From Leptospira langatensis (GTDB taxonomy: Bacteria > Spirochaetota > Leptospiria > Leptospirales > Leptospiraceae): DNA of 64,000 nucleotides. This document shows, piece after piece, positions 18,505-29,021 of the stretch. The stretch lies in the NCBI RefSeq assembly GCF_004770615.1, contig NZ_RQER01000011.1:62001-126000 (forward strand), read 5' to 3'. A program made the translations under genes and the position numbers. Numbering within the stretch: the stretch's first letter is position 1; each line of letters begins with the position of its first letter. The notes beneath the pieces were generated by a model, which had not been told where the DNA came from, did not search any database, and worked only from the letters and a program-made list of their open reading frames with translations.

Positions 18505-18537
18505 AAAAGGCCGGACTTGATGTTCGGCCTTTTCTTT
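18505..18537 (+). terminator. Rho-independent terminator of the prmA/pfkB-type operon
   Basis: Arms AAAAGGCCG and CGGCCTTTT around an 11-base loop, followed by CTTT, about 27 bases after the kinase stop. Confidence 0.88.
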
Positions 18538-18558
18538 GAGAATCGATCCGGATCTAGA

Positions 18559-19824
18559 TTACGGACAAGAATAGGTGAGAGAAACAGTTCCCATGTTCCC
18601 ATTCTCCGGAACGGAGAAGGTCATCGGAGTTCCTACGACCGTATCCGGGAAACCGTCCACATAGGCAGTATCCGCCAAGCAATACAGCTTATGCAGTCCC
18701 GGGTTGATATACTTGAATTTCACTGTTCCGGTTCTCGCAGGAGAAGCAATTAACGGAAGCTTCTTTAGAATGTCTGTTTCTCCCGCTCTAAACACTGCAA
18801 GATAATGCGTAAGACTTCCGGTTCCATTCGAAACTTCTAAAGAAGAAGCGGTGCTCGGATAAATGGTCCTGGATCTGGACAAGATCCCTCCTCCAATATC
18901 GGATTGGCCTGCGTGGTTCGTTTTCCAATCGCTAATGGAAATGAGAGTTGCCGCGGCCGATCCGTCGGTCCCGGCGATCGAATGGACCATTAAGTTTTCC
19001 TTAAGGTTCATTCTCACTTCAAAGATATACGACTCGTACCCCGGTTTGAAATCCATATCCGCTTCTCCGGTCTGTACAGAATACAGAAGAGGAAAGATCA
19101 GAGGGTAGGTGGACTTGTCCACGGTTCCAGCAGGATAGGCAAGCCTTGGAACAATATTGAATCCGTTGATCCCGTAGTTATCGAAAAAGGTGACGGTGCT
19201 CAGGTTGACACCCGGAGAATTTCCCCAGGCAGTAACCAGGTTTCGGATATAAGTTCCGGTATAATAATACTGGCTCGGTTGTCCATCGGAGGTCCCCGCA
19301 GTGGGATCGTTAGATGGATACTCGGCGCCTTCTCCGTTTAGGAATTGGACCATCTTAAAGATCCCGTTCTGTTGGCTGCATGTATTCGAGTTCAGAGTAT
19401 AAGGTTGAGTGCAATATACCTCGCGATTCGGAGCGATATAGTTCCAGAAGGCCTTTGCTTGGGCCGCGGTTCGGATCTGAGAGAGGCCGCCTATTCCTTC
19501 CTGTAATTTAGAAGAAATACGGACCTCACCGATATCGATGTAAATCGGAAGATTGTATGCTTTAGGAAGACCACCCAAATTGAAACTAGGATCTCCCGAA
19601 GGATCTTTATAGAAAGTTCCTGTACCGTTATTGTACTCACTGAAGTCCAAAGGGTTGTCCGTAGCATAAGTCCCCTTCATGAGTAAGAGCATTCTAGTAT
19701 TAAATAGAGTACTCACTACCGGATCGCTCGTAGCATTCCCTTGCCAATGACCAACCTTACAATTCGGCCCAAAGGCAAGAGCGAAGGAATATACGAATAG
19801 AAGTTTCAGGCCCTTTTGTATCAT
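18559..19824 (-). CDS. Hypothetical exported lipoprotein (421 aa)
   Basis: I do not recognise a family. The N-terminus (MIQKGLKLLFVYSFALAFGPNC) is a signal peptide with a lipobox-like end, Cys22. The mature part is rich in Tyr, Asn, Gly and Thr and beta-strand-like, with Cys pairs (YCTQPYTLNSNTC; LYCLADT; final YSCP) that suggest an extracytoplasmic disulfide-stabilised fold. It overlaps the stop of the upstream outer-membrane-type protein by 4 bases, so the two are co-expressed and may form a complex at the outer membrane. Confidence 0.7.
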   Translation of the reverse strand: MIQKGLKLLFVYSFALAFGPNCKVGHWQGNATSDPVVSTLFNTRMLLLMKGTYATDNPLDFSEYNNGTGTFYKDPSGDPSFNLGGLPKAYNLPIYIDIGEVRISSKLQEGIGGLSQIRTAAQAKAFWNYIAPNREVYCTQPYTLNSNTCSQQNGIFKMVQFLNGEGAEYPSNDPTAGTSDGQPSQYYYTGTYIRNLVTAWGNSPGVNLSTVTFFDNYGINGFNIVPRLAYPAGTVDKSTYPLIFPLLYSVQTGEADMDFKPGYESYIFEVRMNLKENLMVHSIAGTDGSAAATLISISDWKTNHAGQSDIGGGILSRSRTIYPSTASSLEVSNGTGSLTHYLAVFRAGETDILKKLPLIASPARTGTVKFKYINPGLHKLYCLADTAYVDGFPDTVVGTPMTFSVPENGNMGTVSLTYSCP

Positions 19825-20648
19825 AAGAACACGCTCACCATCAAACCGAAATGAAAGAACTCAGTATTCACCGTTTTATAATAATAAGGATCGTTTAATC
19901 TAGATTCCACTGTCGGACCTACATAAGGATACTTAGTGGCTGTAGGCGCATTCAAATCAGATTCGTAAATTTTATTATAGTCTACTCGGATACCGATCCG
20001 AAGTTTTTTTCCCGCAATAAAACTAGCTTCAAAACCTGCATACATGGTATGGTCCCAACGAGACGTATTGGCAGGTCTTGCGACTACATACGTTTCTCCC
20101 ATTCCCGCCTTGAGCATAAACGCAATAGGAAGTTCAATCGGGATCTTGTAGCAGAGTGCGCCATACACAGGGATGGTGGTCAGCGCCCTTTCCGATCTGG
20201 AAAGATAATTGGAATAAGAAGAACCGAACTCTAAATAGAAGAGCCAAGGCCAAGGAACTCGAAAGAACAACCCTCCACCCAATGTAGTGTCCAAGACCTG
20301 TTGCGCGGCCGATCCAGGAAACGGGTTGGAAGCACCGATCCAAAAGCCTAACTCCGGTTTTCGGTTATCGTAGAATGCGGGAGCGGATTCTTCCTCTAAG
20401 GCTTCTTCGTCTTCGTCCTGTTTTTCTTTTTTCTCAGTACGGCTTAGTCCGGAAGAAGGAAGATTCCCCGCTTGGGCCAGGATCAGTTCTCCGTTCCGAA
20501 AACTATTGCCCATATTCAGGTAGTTCATGGGGGAATCTATCTTATTCCCACCCAAGTACTTTACGGTTTTCTGATCCAGTTCCGTGGGAATGGAAAAGAT
20601 GCCCGTCCAAGGCAGAAATAAAAAGGTAAGCGGAAGGAATCGTCTCAT
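19821..20648 (-). CDS. Predicted outer-membrane beta-barrel protein (275 aa)
   Basis: A signal peptide (about residues 1-19, ending FSI) is followed by a charged Lys/Glu-rich linker (about 68-92) and then alternating aromatic beta strands (PELGFWIGAS, LFFRVPWPWLFYLEFGSSYSNY, HTMYAGFEASFIAGKKLRIGIRVDYNK) ending in FHFGLMVSVFL. This is the architecture of a small outer-membrane barrel with an N-terminal periplasmic tail. The ATG overlaps the end of truA (ATGA-type), placing it between truA and the lipoprotein gene in one operon. Role unknown. Confidence 0.65.
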   Translation of the reverse strand: MRRFLPLTFLFLPWTGIFSIPTELDQKTVKYLGGNKIDSPMNYLNMGNSFRNGELILAQAGNLPSSGLSRTEKKEKQDEDEEALEEESAPAFYDNRKPELGFWIGASNPFPGSAAQQVLDTTLGGGLFFRVPWPWLFYLEFGSSYSNYLSRSERALTTIPVYGALCYKIPIELPIAFMLKAGMGETYVVARPANTSRWDHTMYAGFEASFIAGKKLRIGIRVDYNKIYESDLNAPTATKYPYVGPTVESRLNDPYYYKTVNTEFFHFGLMVSVFL

Positions 20649-21472
20649 CGAGGCACTCCTTCGAATTCGTTCCTTTCCTTATAAAGACGATCGATCTGTG
20701 GATAAGAGTCGTAGTAAGCTCTTAAGAAATACAGTCCATAGGGAGGCAGAGTGATACCGGCGATTGTTCTGTCTTTGGAGGAAAGTATTTTCAATATATT
20801 CGTCTCTTTGCGCTTCTCTATCGCGATCTCAAAAAGGGTTCCGGTCAAGATACGGACCATATTATGGAGAAACCCGTTTGCCTTGATCCTCAGTCGAAGA
20901 AGGCCAGGCTCCTCCTGGCTTTCGATCACGCTTGCATCGTAAATGACCCTGACAGTGGTCCTACGGTTCCGCATAGAAGTCGCTTTTGCGAGACTTCTGA
21001 AGTCGTGTTCTCCCTTTAGAAGTTCTAGTTCTTCTCTTAAGCGGGAGACGTCAATCCGATGTTGGTACCAAAACGCTCGGTTTTTCCAGATAGGGCGGGG
21101 GAATCTGGCATTGATCAGAAGATATTCATATTCTCTGGCAGTACAAGAGAACTGAGAATTGAATTCTAAGGGAACCTCTGTAATCCCCAGAATGGACAGA
21201 CCCCGGTCGGTGAGAGCATTCATTCCCAACAAGAACTTGGAGAGATTCTCGATCGGGAAATCTGTCTTAAAGTTCACGATCATTCCCCGAGCATGAACTC
21301 CCGTGTCCGTCCTACCTGCTCCCCAGATCCGGACCGATTTTTTGAGAAGTACGAGTAGTGCCTTTTCAATTTCCTCCTGAACGGTGGGAGATTGTTTTTG
21401 GCTTTGGTAACCGAAGAAGGAACCGCCATCGAACTCGATGAGAAGGGCGTAATTTCTAGGATCTTCCGTCAT
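20645..21472 (-). CDS. truA: tRNA pseudouridine synthase A
   Basis: A 275-residue enzyme converting U38-U40 of the tRNA anticodon stem to pseudouridine. The catalytic Asp is D56 in GAGRTDTGVHA. Also seen are the N-terminal LLIEFDGGSFFGYQ, the FHNMVRI-like FLHNMVRILTGTLFEIA and the C-terminal APPYGLYF-like LPPYGLYFLRAYY. Length is typical. It is the first gene of a three-gene minus-strand operon with two envelope proteins, which is a functional mismatch but tightly overlapped. Confidence 0.95.
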   Translation of the reverse strand: MTEDPRNYALLIEFDGGSFFGYQSQKQSPTVQEEIEKALLVLLKKSVRIWGAGRTDTGVHARGMIVNFKTDFPIENLSKFLLGMNALTDRGLSILGITEVPLEFNSQFSCTAREYEYLLINARFPRPIWKNRAFWYQHRIDVSRLREELELLKGEHDFRSLAKATSMRNRRTTVRVIYDASVIESQEEPGLLRLRIKANGFLHNMVRILTGTLFEIAIEKRKETNILKILSSKDRTIAGITLPPYGLYFLRAYYDSYPQIDRLYKERNEFEGVPR

Positions 21473-21549
21473 AGGTTAAGGACAGCTTATTAGTAGAATT
21501 TGCAAATGGAAGAAGGCGCAAATGGAAGAATATTCAAAAAAGCGAATGC

Positions 21550-22431
<882 letters not shown>

Positions 22432-22565
22432 AGGAAGAAATTCCGGAAAAATGCATCCGGAAGCGTCAATTCTCACCGTATTCTAACCGATAGACTAAGA
22501 AGAAAAGCACGATTTTCGGGTTGAACCCGATCTCCGCACGGAGAAGCTAAGGAAAAGGTCCGCCA

Positions 22566-23687
22566 ATGAAGAAACTTCTCGTTTTCATGACTGCGATGTT
22601 AGTCGCACCCGCTCTATTGCACGGAGAAGCCGTGTCTATGAAATCGTATAAGAAGCGGATAGAGTTATTAACCTATTTAAGAGTGATTGAGCCTATCGTT
22701 AAAAATTATCCCGGCGAGGTAAAGCAGGCGGGAGGTGCCAATGCGCAAAACCAACAAGCGCAAGGTGACGGGGAGAGACTGCTTAAATACAAAGAGTTGA
22801 AGAGGCTGTACCAAGAAGGGCTTCTGTACTTCTTCGAAGGAAATCATGTGAATTCCTATCGCAGATTCTTGGAGGCTCAGCTTGGAATGGAACTTCTTCT
22901 GGAAGAAGTATCCCAAGCCTATGTCGAGCGCACGGAAGAGATCTTAAAGACGGCTATCGAGAAGAAGAACCCGAACAGTCCCTTGGACAAGGCTCTCGTG
23001 GACATCTCTGTAGAATACGGAAAGACCAGTTATATTCGTGCGGACATCAAGGAGAATCGTGAGGCTCCCTTCACTCGTAGGATGTACAATCCTAGAGAAT
23101 TCCATTACGTGGTGAACAAATACACCATCGAAAAGAATATGGAGTTAGGATACCAATTCTTGGGAGAAGCCAAGGATGCTAGAAATAACGCACTCAAAAT
23201 AGAAAAGCATTTGGAGAGACACCAGAAGCTCCAACCGGAACATAGAAAGCACCGTATCGAAATGTATATCGGAGCGATCAATCTTTGCCGGGATGCAAGA
23301 GCTAATGCGATGAATATCTTCAAGCTTAAGTATCCATACGATAATTATTTCCTGCAAAGATCTGACGCTAAGACGGAAGACGTTCGCAATGAACTGGGAG
23401 AGATGACCCCGGGCGAAGTGGTTTCCATAGAAGGGGTGACTTACGACTTCTCTACGAATCCATTAGTAAGAGCGGACGCTAAAATGAGTCCTGTATTTGA
23501 TAAGAGAATTCCGGACGACTATCGTAGAGATGCAGTGGATATTCTCGGAAGGGTTTATGACGACGAGATCGACAATAAGCTCTATCTTCGTTGGGATGCG
23601 GACACTCGTAAAAAACTTCTGGGAGATAAGATCCCTCCGGGCAGTAAGAAAGCGAAACAAAACGCGCAGCAACCTAGTAACAAATAA
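22566..23687 (+). CDS. Hypothetical exported helical protein (373 aa)
   Basis: The ATG follows AAGGAAAAGG and gives a signal peptide (about residues 1-20, ending LHG-EA). The mature protein is strongly helical and charged, with TPR-like segments (YKELKRLYQEGLLYFFEGNHVNSYRRFLEAQ; MELGYQFLGEAKDARNNAL) and a Lys/Gln-rich C-terminus. I do not recognise a named family. It is probably periplasmic. It is monocistronic with a strong terminator. Confidence 0.75.
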   Translation: MKKLLVFMTAMLVAPALLHGEAVSMKSYKKRIELLTYLRVIEPIVKNYPGEVKQAGGANAQNQQAQGDGERLLKYKELKRLYQEGLLYFFEGNHVNSYRRFLEAQLGMELLLEEVSQAYVERTEEILKTAIEKKNPNSPLDKALVDISVEYGKTSYIRADIKENREAPFTRRMYNPREFHYVVNKYTIEKNMELGYQFLGEAKDARNNALKIEKHLERHQKLQPEHRKHRIEMYIGAINLCRDARANAMNIFKLKYPYDNYFLQRSDAKTEDVRNELGEMTPGEVVSIEGVTYDFSTNPLVRADAKMSPVFDKRIPDDYRRDAVDILGRVYDDEIDNKLYLRWDADTRKKLLGDKIPPGSKKAKQNAQQPSNK

Positions 23688-23700
23688 AACGGACTTAGCA

Positions 23701-23735
23701 AACGCCGGCATTCTGCCGGCGTTCTTATTTCTTCT
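23701..23735 (+). terminator. Rho-independent terminator
   Basis: A perfect 10-bp stem (AACGCCGGCA / TGCCGGCGTT) with a three-base loop, followed by CTTATTTCTT, just after the helical exported protein gene. Confidence 0.9.
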
Positions 23736-23837
23736 TATCTTTCTTAAACGAACATCGTAAGTTAAAACCTTTTTCTTCTCATTGAGTGTTCAAGAATTTG
23801 CTTTCCTTGCCCACGGGACTCGTAAAGCATAGCTTGC

Positions 23838-24635
23838 ATGAATCCACTCAAGTTTATGGAAAGCCGATTGGGCAGGTTTTCCAAGAAGTACCGTAACTTA
23901 GTATTACGCACCTATATTGTAACATTGAGATTGGTCTTTACAGTGGCCTTTCCTAGTATGGTTGCCGGGATTTTTTATGCGATCATAGGAAAGAAGGAAA
24001 GACAATACAAAGCCTTCTTAAGGGGTTCCAAGACTTGGGGAAATGCAGTGATCAAAATGACAAAGACGGAGCTCATCGTAAAGAATGAGATCCAGATCCC
24101 GGAAAAGGGACATTTGATCTTCTTGAATCATGTGAACGAGATCGATTTTCCTTACGACTGTCTGATCGTGAATAGACCTTATCTTGCAAACCAAGTCATT
24201 AAGAAGACCCTTGTAGCGTATTGGTGGATGAAAGCAATGGGATCCCAAGTATTCGAGACTTCCAAGGCGACTACTATTGCTGTTTCCGTTCGGAATGTGA
24301 TCAAGGGTCTCTCCACCAATTCTTATATCGTATATCCGGAAGGTCATAATTCCTATTCTGAGATCATTCAGCCCATGCAAAAGGGAATGATCAAGCTCGC
24401 ATTCGAGAACAAGATCCCAGTCGTTGTAGTCTTGAAATCAGGGATCACTCGCTACCAAACGGAGCCTATGCATACTAAAGTGGGTTATAAATTCATCGGA
24501 AGATACGAGCCTTGGACCCACGAGACTTGGGAAGCATTCCGGGATTTCCTCTATCAAACCATGAGCCAGGCAAAGATCGATCTGGACTCAGAGATAGGGA
24601 CAGTTAGAGAAACAACCACAGTCGGTCCAAAGTGA
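23838..24635 (+). CDS. Lysophospholipid acyltransferase (PlsC-like)
   Basis: A 265-residue membrane-associated acyltransferase of the 1-acylglycerol-3-phosphate type. The catalytic H-x4-D motif is NHVNEID and the second block YPEGHNS corresponds to the E-G-T-R/S phosphate-binding motif. A hydrophobic N-terminal segment (about 27-48) anchors it. Such enzymes add the second acyl chain in phospholipid synthesis, but paralogues act on other acceptors, so no symbol is given. Its stop overlaps the GTG of the biotin carboxylase gene. Confidence 0.85.
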   Translation: MNPLKFMESRLGRFSKKYRNLVLRTYIVTLRLVFTVAFPSMVAGIFYAIIGKKERQYKAFLRGSKTWGNAVIKMTKTELIVKNEIQIPEKGHLIFLNHVNEIDFPYDCLIVNRPYLANQVIKKTLVAYWWMKAMGSQVFETSKATTIAVSVRNVIKGLSTNSYIVYPEGHNSYSEIIQPMQKGMIKLAFENKIPVVVVLKSGITRYQTEPMHTKVGYKFIGRYEPWTHETWEAFRDFLYQTMSQAKIDLDSEIGTVRETTTVGPK

Positions 24636-26107
24636 TCCAGAAATTACTCATAGCAAATCGCGGAGAGATCTCTCTGCGCATCCAGAAAACTTGCAAAAGA
24701 CTCGGGATCAAAACGGTTGCGGTGTATTCGGATGCCGACAAGGATTCTCCCTTCGTAAAGAATGCGGACGAGTCCTTTTATTTAGGAGGATCCGAGCCTT
24801 CTAAATCTTATTTAGTAATTCCTAATATACTCAAGGCGGTCCAGGCAACGGGTGCGGACGCGGTCCATCCTGGATACGGATTTCTCTCGGAGAAGACCGA
24901 ATTCGCAAAGGCACTGTACCAGGCAAAGGTCTCATTTTTAGGACCGAGACCCGAGACTGTTGATCTAATGGGAGACAAGATACGTTCTCGTGCCGCCATG
25001 GAGAAGGCAGGAGTTCCTGTGGTTCCGGGTTATGAAGGAGATTCTCAGGAACCTTCTGTATTGTTAAAAGAAGCGGAGAGGATCGGATTTCCGGTCATGA
25101 TCAAGGCCAGCGCCGGGGGCGGTGGAAAAGGAATGAAACGGGTATTCTCGAAAGAGGAGTTCCTTCCTTCCTTAGAATCCGCACAAAGAGAGGCGGGGAA
25201 TGCATTCGGAGACGCAAGAGTCTTCTTAGAAAAGTATATTATAAATCCTAGACATATAGAAGTGCAGGTATTCGGGGATTCTTCCGGGAATGTGATCCAT
25301 CTTTTCGAGAGAGAATGCTCTATCCAGAGAAGGCACCAAAAGGTAGTAGAGGAATCTCCTGCTCCGAATCTGGATCCAAAGATCAAACAGAAGATCTGCG
25401 AGGTTGCAGTACAAGCGGCGAGTTCCATCGGATATCTAGGTGCAGGAACAGTGGAATTCATTTTGGGAGAAGACGGAAACTTCTACTTCCTGGAAATGAA
25501 TACCAGACTGCAGGTAGAACATCCTGTTACGGAAGCTGTCACCGGATTCGATCTAGTAGAATGGCAGATCCGAATTGCAGAAGGAAACACTCTTGCAAGT
25601 CTTTTGCAAGGAAAGGAACCGGGACAAACTGGGCATGCGATCGAAGTGCGTTTGTATGCGGAAGATCCGGAGAATGAGTTTCTACCTTCTATCGGACGCA
25701 TCGAGCTCGCTAAATTCCCGGACCAGCAAAACCTAAGAGTGGATTCGGGAGTGGTCACCGGTTCCGAGGTCTCTCTATATTACGATCCGATGCTTGCAAA
25801 GATCATAGGTTACGGAAAAACTAGAGAAGAAGCCAGAAAGAACCTGATCGCAGGATTAGAACATACTGTGATCTTCGGGCCCGTCACAAACGTAAATTAC
25901 TTAAGAGGAATATTAGAACATTCTGAATTTGTATCGGGACATACAAATACTCATTTCCTGGAAAAGCATAAGATAGAATGGGAAGAAGTAGGAGAGGAGA
26001 AAGAGGCATTGGCGAAGACGGCCTCTTTCTTGGTTTCCAGAACGGTTCAATCTTCTTCTGTTTGGGAAGCAGTCGGTCCGAAGGGACTCTGGGGAGAAAT
26101 TCTTTGA
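24632..26107 (+). CDS. Biotin carboxylase subunit of an acyl-CoA carboxylase
   Basis: A 491-residue ATP-grasp enzyme that carboxylates biotin on the carrier encoded next. The GTG start overlaps the plsC-like stop. Motifs: N-terminal LLIANRGEISLRI, the Gly-rich ATP loop KASAGGGGKGMKRV, HIEVQVFGDSSGN, the ERECSIQRRHQKV block, and the active-site EMNTRLQVEHPVTE. Length is a little above AccC (about 450), as in propionyl/3-methylcrotonyl-CoA carboxylase alpha chains, but without a fused carrier domain. No carboxyltransferase gene is in the window. Confidence 0.92.
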   Translation: MIQKLLIANRGEISLRIQKTCKRLGIKTVAVYSDADKDSPFVKNADESFYLGGSEPSKSYLVIPNILKAVQATGADAVHPGYGFLSEKTEFAKALYQAKVSFLGPRPETVDLMGDKIRSRAAMEKAGVPVVPGYEGDSQEPSVLLKEAERIGFPVMIKASAGGGGKGMKRVFSKEEFLPSLESAQREAGNAFGDARVFLEKYIINPRHIEVQVFGDSSGNVIHLFERECSIQRRHQKVVEESPAPNLDPKIKQKICEVAVQAASSIGYLGAGTVEFILGEDGNFYFLEMNTRLQVEHPVTEAVTGFDLVEWQIRIAEGNTLASLLQGKEPGQTGHAIEVRLYAEDPENEFLPSIGRIELAKFPDQQNLRVDSGVVTGSEVSLYYDPMLAKIIGYGKTREEARKNLIAGLEHTVIFGPVTNVNYLRGILEHSEFVSGHTNTHFLEKHKIEWEEVGEEKEALAKTASFLVSRTVQSSSVWEAVGPKGLWGEIL

Positions 26108-26580
26108 ATCGAACATTCAGACTTCGTTGGAAGGAAAAAGAATACGTCTTGGATCTAGGAGAATCTTCTTCTAGATTGCTGGACCCGGAGAATGGTTGGG
26201 AATCCCTACTTACTCATTATTCTTGGACAAAGGAAGAAGACGGATCTTACTCTTTGCCGGATGGCTCCGTAGCTCTATTAAAAAGTGGTAAATTATATAT
26301 TCATACCAAAGGTAAGACCTTTCAATTCTCTATTAAGGGAAAGGAATCTTCCAATTCGGAAGCGGCTCAGTTCGAGATCAAGAGCCCAATGCCCGGCAAG
26401 ATCATCAAGATGGAGGTGAAGCCTGGGGACAAGGTAAAGAAGGGCCAAACCCTCGCCGTAGTCGAAGCGATGAAGATGGAACATGCCCTAAGGGCCGGAC
26501 TGGATGCGGATGTAAAAGAAGTGCATTCTCAACCTGGGGATATAGTTTCCCAAGACCAACTCTTGGTTTTGCTTTCTTAA
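26104..26580 (+). CDS. Biotin carboxyl carrier protein, separate small subunit
   Basis: 158 residues from a TTG at 26104 that overlaps the TGA of the carboxylase (TTGA junction). The C-terminal 75 residues are a biotinyl domain with the biotinylated Lys in EAMKMEH and SPMPGKIIKMEVKPGDKVKKGQ before it. The N-terminal part (RLRWKEKEYVLDLGE...) resembles the linker region of fused propionyl/methylcrotonyl-type alpha subunits rather than the Pro/Ala linker of AccB. The two genes therefore look like a split alpha subunit. Confidence 0.88.
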   Translation: MNRTFRLRWKEKEYVLDLGESSSRLLDPENGWESLLTHYSWTKEEDGSYSLPDGSVALLKSGKLYIHTKGKTFQFSIKGKESSNSEAAQFEIKSPMPGKIIKMEVKPGDKVKKGQTLAVVEAMKMEHALRAGLDADVKEVHSQPGDIVSQDQLLVLLS

Positions 26581-26754
26581 TATTCATCCATCAAACAAAT
26601 CTTTTATTCCGTAAGAAGACGGAGTATGCCTAAAAGATTTCATTCCGATGAAAAGTATCATTTTTATTTCGAACATTTGATCGGCGAATTTTAGAATATT
26701 GCTTCAAGATCCAAGATAGAGCATACTCGATAAAGAACGGTTGTAGGAATAAAT

Positions 26755-26782
26755 TTGACAACGGTTCTCACACTATTATAAC
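26755..26782 (+). promoter_or_regulatory. Sigma-70-type promoter of the first Omp85-like gene
   Basis: TTGACA (26755-26760), a 16-base spacer, and TATAAC (26777-26782). The predicted start of transcription is near 26789, leaving a short leader of about 27 bases before the ATG at 26816. The 235-base gap upstream shows no other gene. Confidence 0.75.
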
Positions 26783-26815
26783 TTGCGAATTCCATAAAAA
26801 AATTCAGGTTTTTGC

Positions 26816-28342
26816 ATGAAGCATATCCTCCGTAGCGTAGGGGTCATCGCTATATTGGCCATAATTTCTTTACAAGAGGTGTCAGCACAAGATGTGCTCT
26901 CCGGTTGTGAGAAACCTCCAGAAAGAAAAGATCTTCCGTTTTACGTAAGCCCGAAAAGACAACTATGTAAGAAAGATTTAGAAAAGAAGAAAGAAGGTTG
27001 GTTCCCAACAGGACTTCCTCTCTTGAACTCGGATCCGAATACTGGTGTCGGTTACGGCGTTCGCGTATTCGCGTACAATAACGGAACGAAGGACGATCCT
27101 TTCTTCGAATATACTCCGTATAAATTCCGGATCTATGCTCAGTATTTCAATACTACTAAGCATCGTCAGTACCAAGATATCGCATTCGACGCTCCCTATG
27201 TATTCGGCACCCAGTGGCGTTTACGCGGGGAAGGTGTGTATGACGCGAACCCGAACACCTTATTCTTCGGGATAGGGGAGTCTTCTCTTCATACATTGAG
27301 CTACCAAGATAGAGACCAGAACGGTGGACAGGTATATACGAACGCTACTTTTGCGGATCAGCAAAAGAACTTAGCTTATACCAGACCGGGTGGTCCTGGA
27401 GATCCGGTGGCCTTGGGGAATAATGGAGGAGTCTATAGTGGATTCCAATCCCAGCCGGGTTTCAATACCACAAACGCATTATACAATCGTTATAATATCA
27501 TTTCTCCGACCGCAAATTTGAGCGGGGAAAGAGCGTATGTAGGTGGAACTGTTCGTCTAGTTGCCGGTATGAGATTGTCTCAAAACATTATCCGTACCTT
27601 CGACGGAACACAAGTGCCAGGAACAGATCCGTTACTCGGCGGACTTCCGGTAAATTCCAGCGGAATGGCGTTTAACGGTACTACCAAACTTACGGAAGAC
27701 CAAAACGCAGGAAAGATCCTGGGGTATCACGGTGGAACTGTGAACACTCTCCGTTTGGGACTCGTGTATGATACTCGAGATCTGGAGCCGGATCCGAACC
27801 AAGGGGTCTTCTTAGAGGCCACTTACGAAAAATCCGCTAAGACATTCGGATCGAATTACGATTATTCCAAGTATTTCGCCCAGGGAAAATTCTTCTGGAG
27901 TCCGTTCCCGAAAGTGTTTGATAAGTTAGTCGTTGCGGGCCGTGGCGGTTTCTCATTGACCGATGGGGACGCTCCCTTCTTCGAATACAGGAATATGTGG
28001 GGAACGGAAGGGGTGATCTCCGGTTTAGGAGGAAGAACCACATTAAGAGGTTATAAACAAGACAGATTCGTGGGTCGCGCCATGGGCTGGGGTAATATCG
28101 AACTTCGTTGGAGGTTCGCTCAGTTCTCGGTACTCGGCCAGCACTTTGCCTTGAACTTGGTTCCTTTCTTCGACTTTGGTAGGGTTTGGGATGATGAGCA
28201 TAGAGTAGGACTGAAAGGCTATAAGTACTCTAAGGGTGCCGGTTTGCGTATCGCATGGAACCAGACCACAATCATCATCTTGGACTACGCTGTTTCTCGA
28301 GAAGATAAACAGTTATTCATCAACTTTAACCACGCGTTCTAA
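26816..28342 (+). CDS. Omp85-superfamily outer-membrane protein, copy 1
   Basis: A 508-residue protein with a signal peptide (about 1-24, ending VSA). A short N-terminal region ([12 protein letters not shown]... [24 protein letters not shown], as in DUF5982-type proteins) leads into a 16-strand-type barrel. The late [11 protein letters not shown] matches the loop-6 R-G-(Y/F) motif of Omp85 proteins, and the chain ends in an aromatic residue (INFNHAF). No POTRA domains are present, so it is not BamA itself; a role in lipid or protein placement at the outer membrane is possible. It is followed 10 bases later by a DUF1566 lipoprotein gene, and the pair is repeated downstream. Confidence 0.82.
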   Translation: MKHILRSVGVIAILAIISLQEVSAQDVLSGCEKPPERKDLPFYVSPKRQLCKKDLEKKKEGWFPTGLPLLNSDPNTGVGYGVRVFAYNNGTKDDPFFEYTPYKFRIYAQYFNTTKHRQYQDIAFDAPYVFGTQWRLRGEGVYDANPNTLFFGIGESSLHTLSYQDRDQNGGQVYTNATFADQQKNLAYTRPGGPGDPVALGNNGGVYSGFQSQPGFNTTNALYNRYNIISPTANLSGERAYVGGTVRLVAGMRLSQNIIRTFDGTQVPGTDPLLGGLPVNSSGMAFNGTTKLTEDQNAGKILGYHGGTVNTLRLGLVYDTRDLEPDPNQGVFLEATYEKSAKTFGSNYDYSKYFAQGKFFWSPFPKVFDKLVVAGRGGFSLTDGDAPFFEYRNMWGTEGVISGLGGRTTLRGYKQDRFVGRAMGWGNIELRWRFAQFSVLGQHFALNLVPFFDFGRVWDDEHRVGLKGYKYSKGAGLRIAWNQTTIIILDYAVSREDKQLFINFNHAF

Positions 28343-29020
28343 GGATAGGGAAATGAGAATATTCAATTTTATTAAATTAATCGTCTTTTTGTCCTTTGCG
28401 CTGCTTAGTTTCGTAGGTTGCGAAGAGAAAATAGATCATAGTCGTTATGGATTAGCGTCAGAAGATACAAGCCAACTGATCGCAGGAGCGGCCTTCTTCG
28501 AGAATTTCACTGTGAACGGGGATGGTACAACTACAGATAGCATCAGTGGTTTGACCTGGAAGACTTGCACACAAGGCCAAACGTTCAGCGGAACAGCGAG
28601 CCATTATGACTGCCAAGGTTCAGCGGGAAGTGTAACGAACCCCGGAACATACGGAGCGAAACAACTCCAATACTGCAGTGTGAATTTGGAGTCCTGCAAT
28701 ACGTTAGGAATTCCGCAGACATTAACTGCCGGCAGTGGTGCAAGCTCGGAAGCATACGATTCTTGTGCGAGTGATGGGACGGCTGGAGGCGGCTGGAGAG
28801 TAGCTAATTTCTTAGAGCTAAAGTATCTGAGCTCGAATAGCCGGAACTTCATGATCTTGAAATTCCCGAATACGATAGACGACTATTATTGGTCATCTAC
28901 AGCGAACGAGCAGGATGCAAGCGGGAAGACAGCGAGAGCCGTGTCCTTCTCCCTTAGTAATTTTGGGGATGACGAGAGTTTTACTAAGATCACCCGTTAC
29001 TTCGTTCGTTGCGTAAGATA
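28330..29020. repeat. Long direct repeat, copy 1 (covers the DUF1566 lipoprotein gene)
   Basis: 691 bases that match 31063-31753 with only six differences seen by eye. Five of these lie within 15 bases (28395, 28401, 28403, 28407, 28409) in the signal-peptide codons and one is at 28457. From 28458 to 29020 (563 bases) the copies appear identical. The match stops at the last base of the stop codon. Confidence 0.9.
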
Positions 29021-29021
29021 G
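28353..29021 (+). CDS. DUF1566 (Lcl C-terminal) domain lipoprotein, copy 1
   Basis: 222 residues from the ATG at 28353, which follows AAGGATAGGG at good spacing; upstream in-frame codons lie inside the Omp85-like gene. The signal peptide ends in a lipobox (SFVGC, Cys21). The mature part carries the DUF1566 pattern: GLTWKTC, GGGWRVANFLELKYL, DDYYWSSTANEQ and a final RYFVRCVR, with several Cys likely in disulfides. It is thought to be surface or periplasmic; the function of the family is not established. Co-transcribed with the Omp85-like gene. The mature protein is identical to that of copy 2. Confidence 0.88.
   Translation: MRIFNFIKLIVFLSFALLSFVGCEEKIDHSRYGLASEDTSQLIAGAAFFENFTVNGDGTTTDSISGLTWKTCTQGQTFSGTASHYDCQGSAGSVTNPGTYGAKQLQYCSVNLESCNTLGIPQTLTAGSGASSEAYDSCASDGTAGGGWRVANFLELKYLSSNSRNFMILKFPNTIDDYYWSSTANEQDASGKTARAVSFSLSNFGDDESFTKITRYFVRCVR

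Noticed and set aside
25978..26103. Longer N-terminus for the biotin carrier protein
   Set aside because: These codons lie in another frame of the carboxylase gene. The TTG at 26104 overlaps the stop exactly and begins the recognisable protein.
28236..28352. Longer N-termini for the two DUF1566 lipoproteins reaching into the barrel genes
   Set aside because: The ATG after AAGGATAGGG in both copies gives a clean lipoprotein signal peptide. The longer reading places the signal peptide internally.
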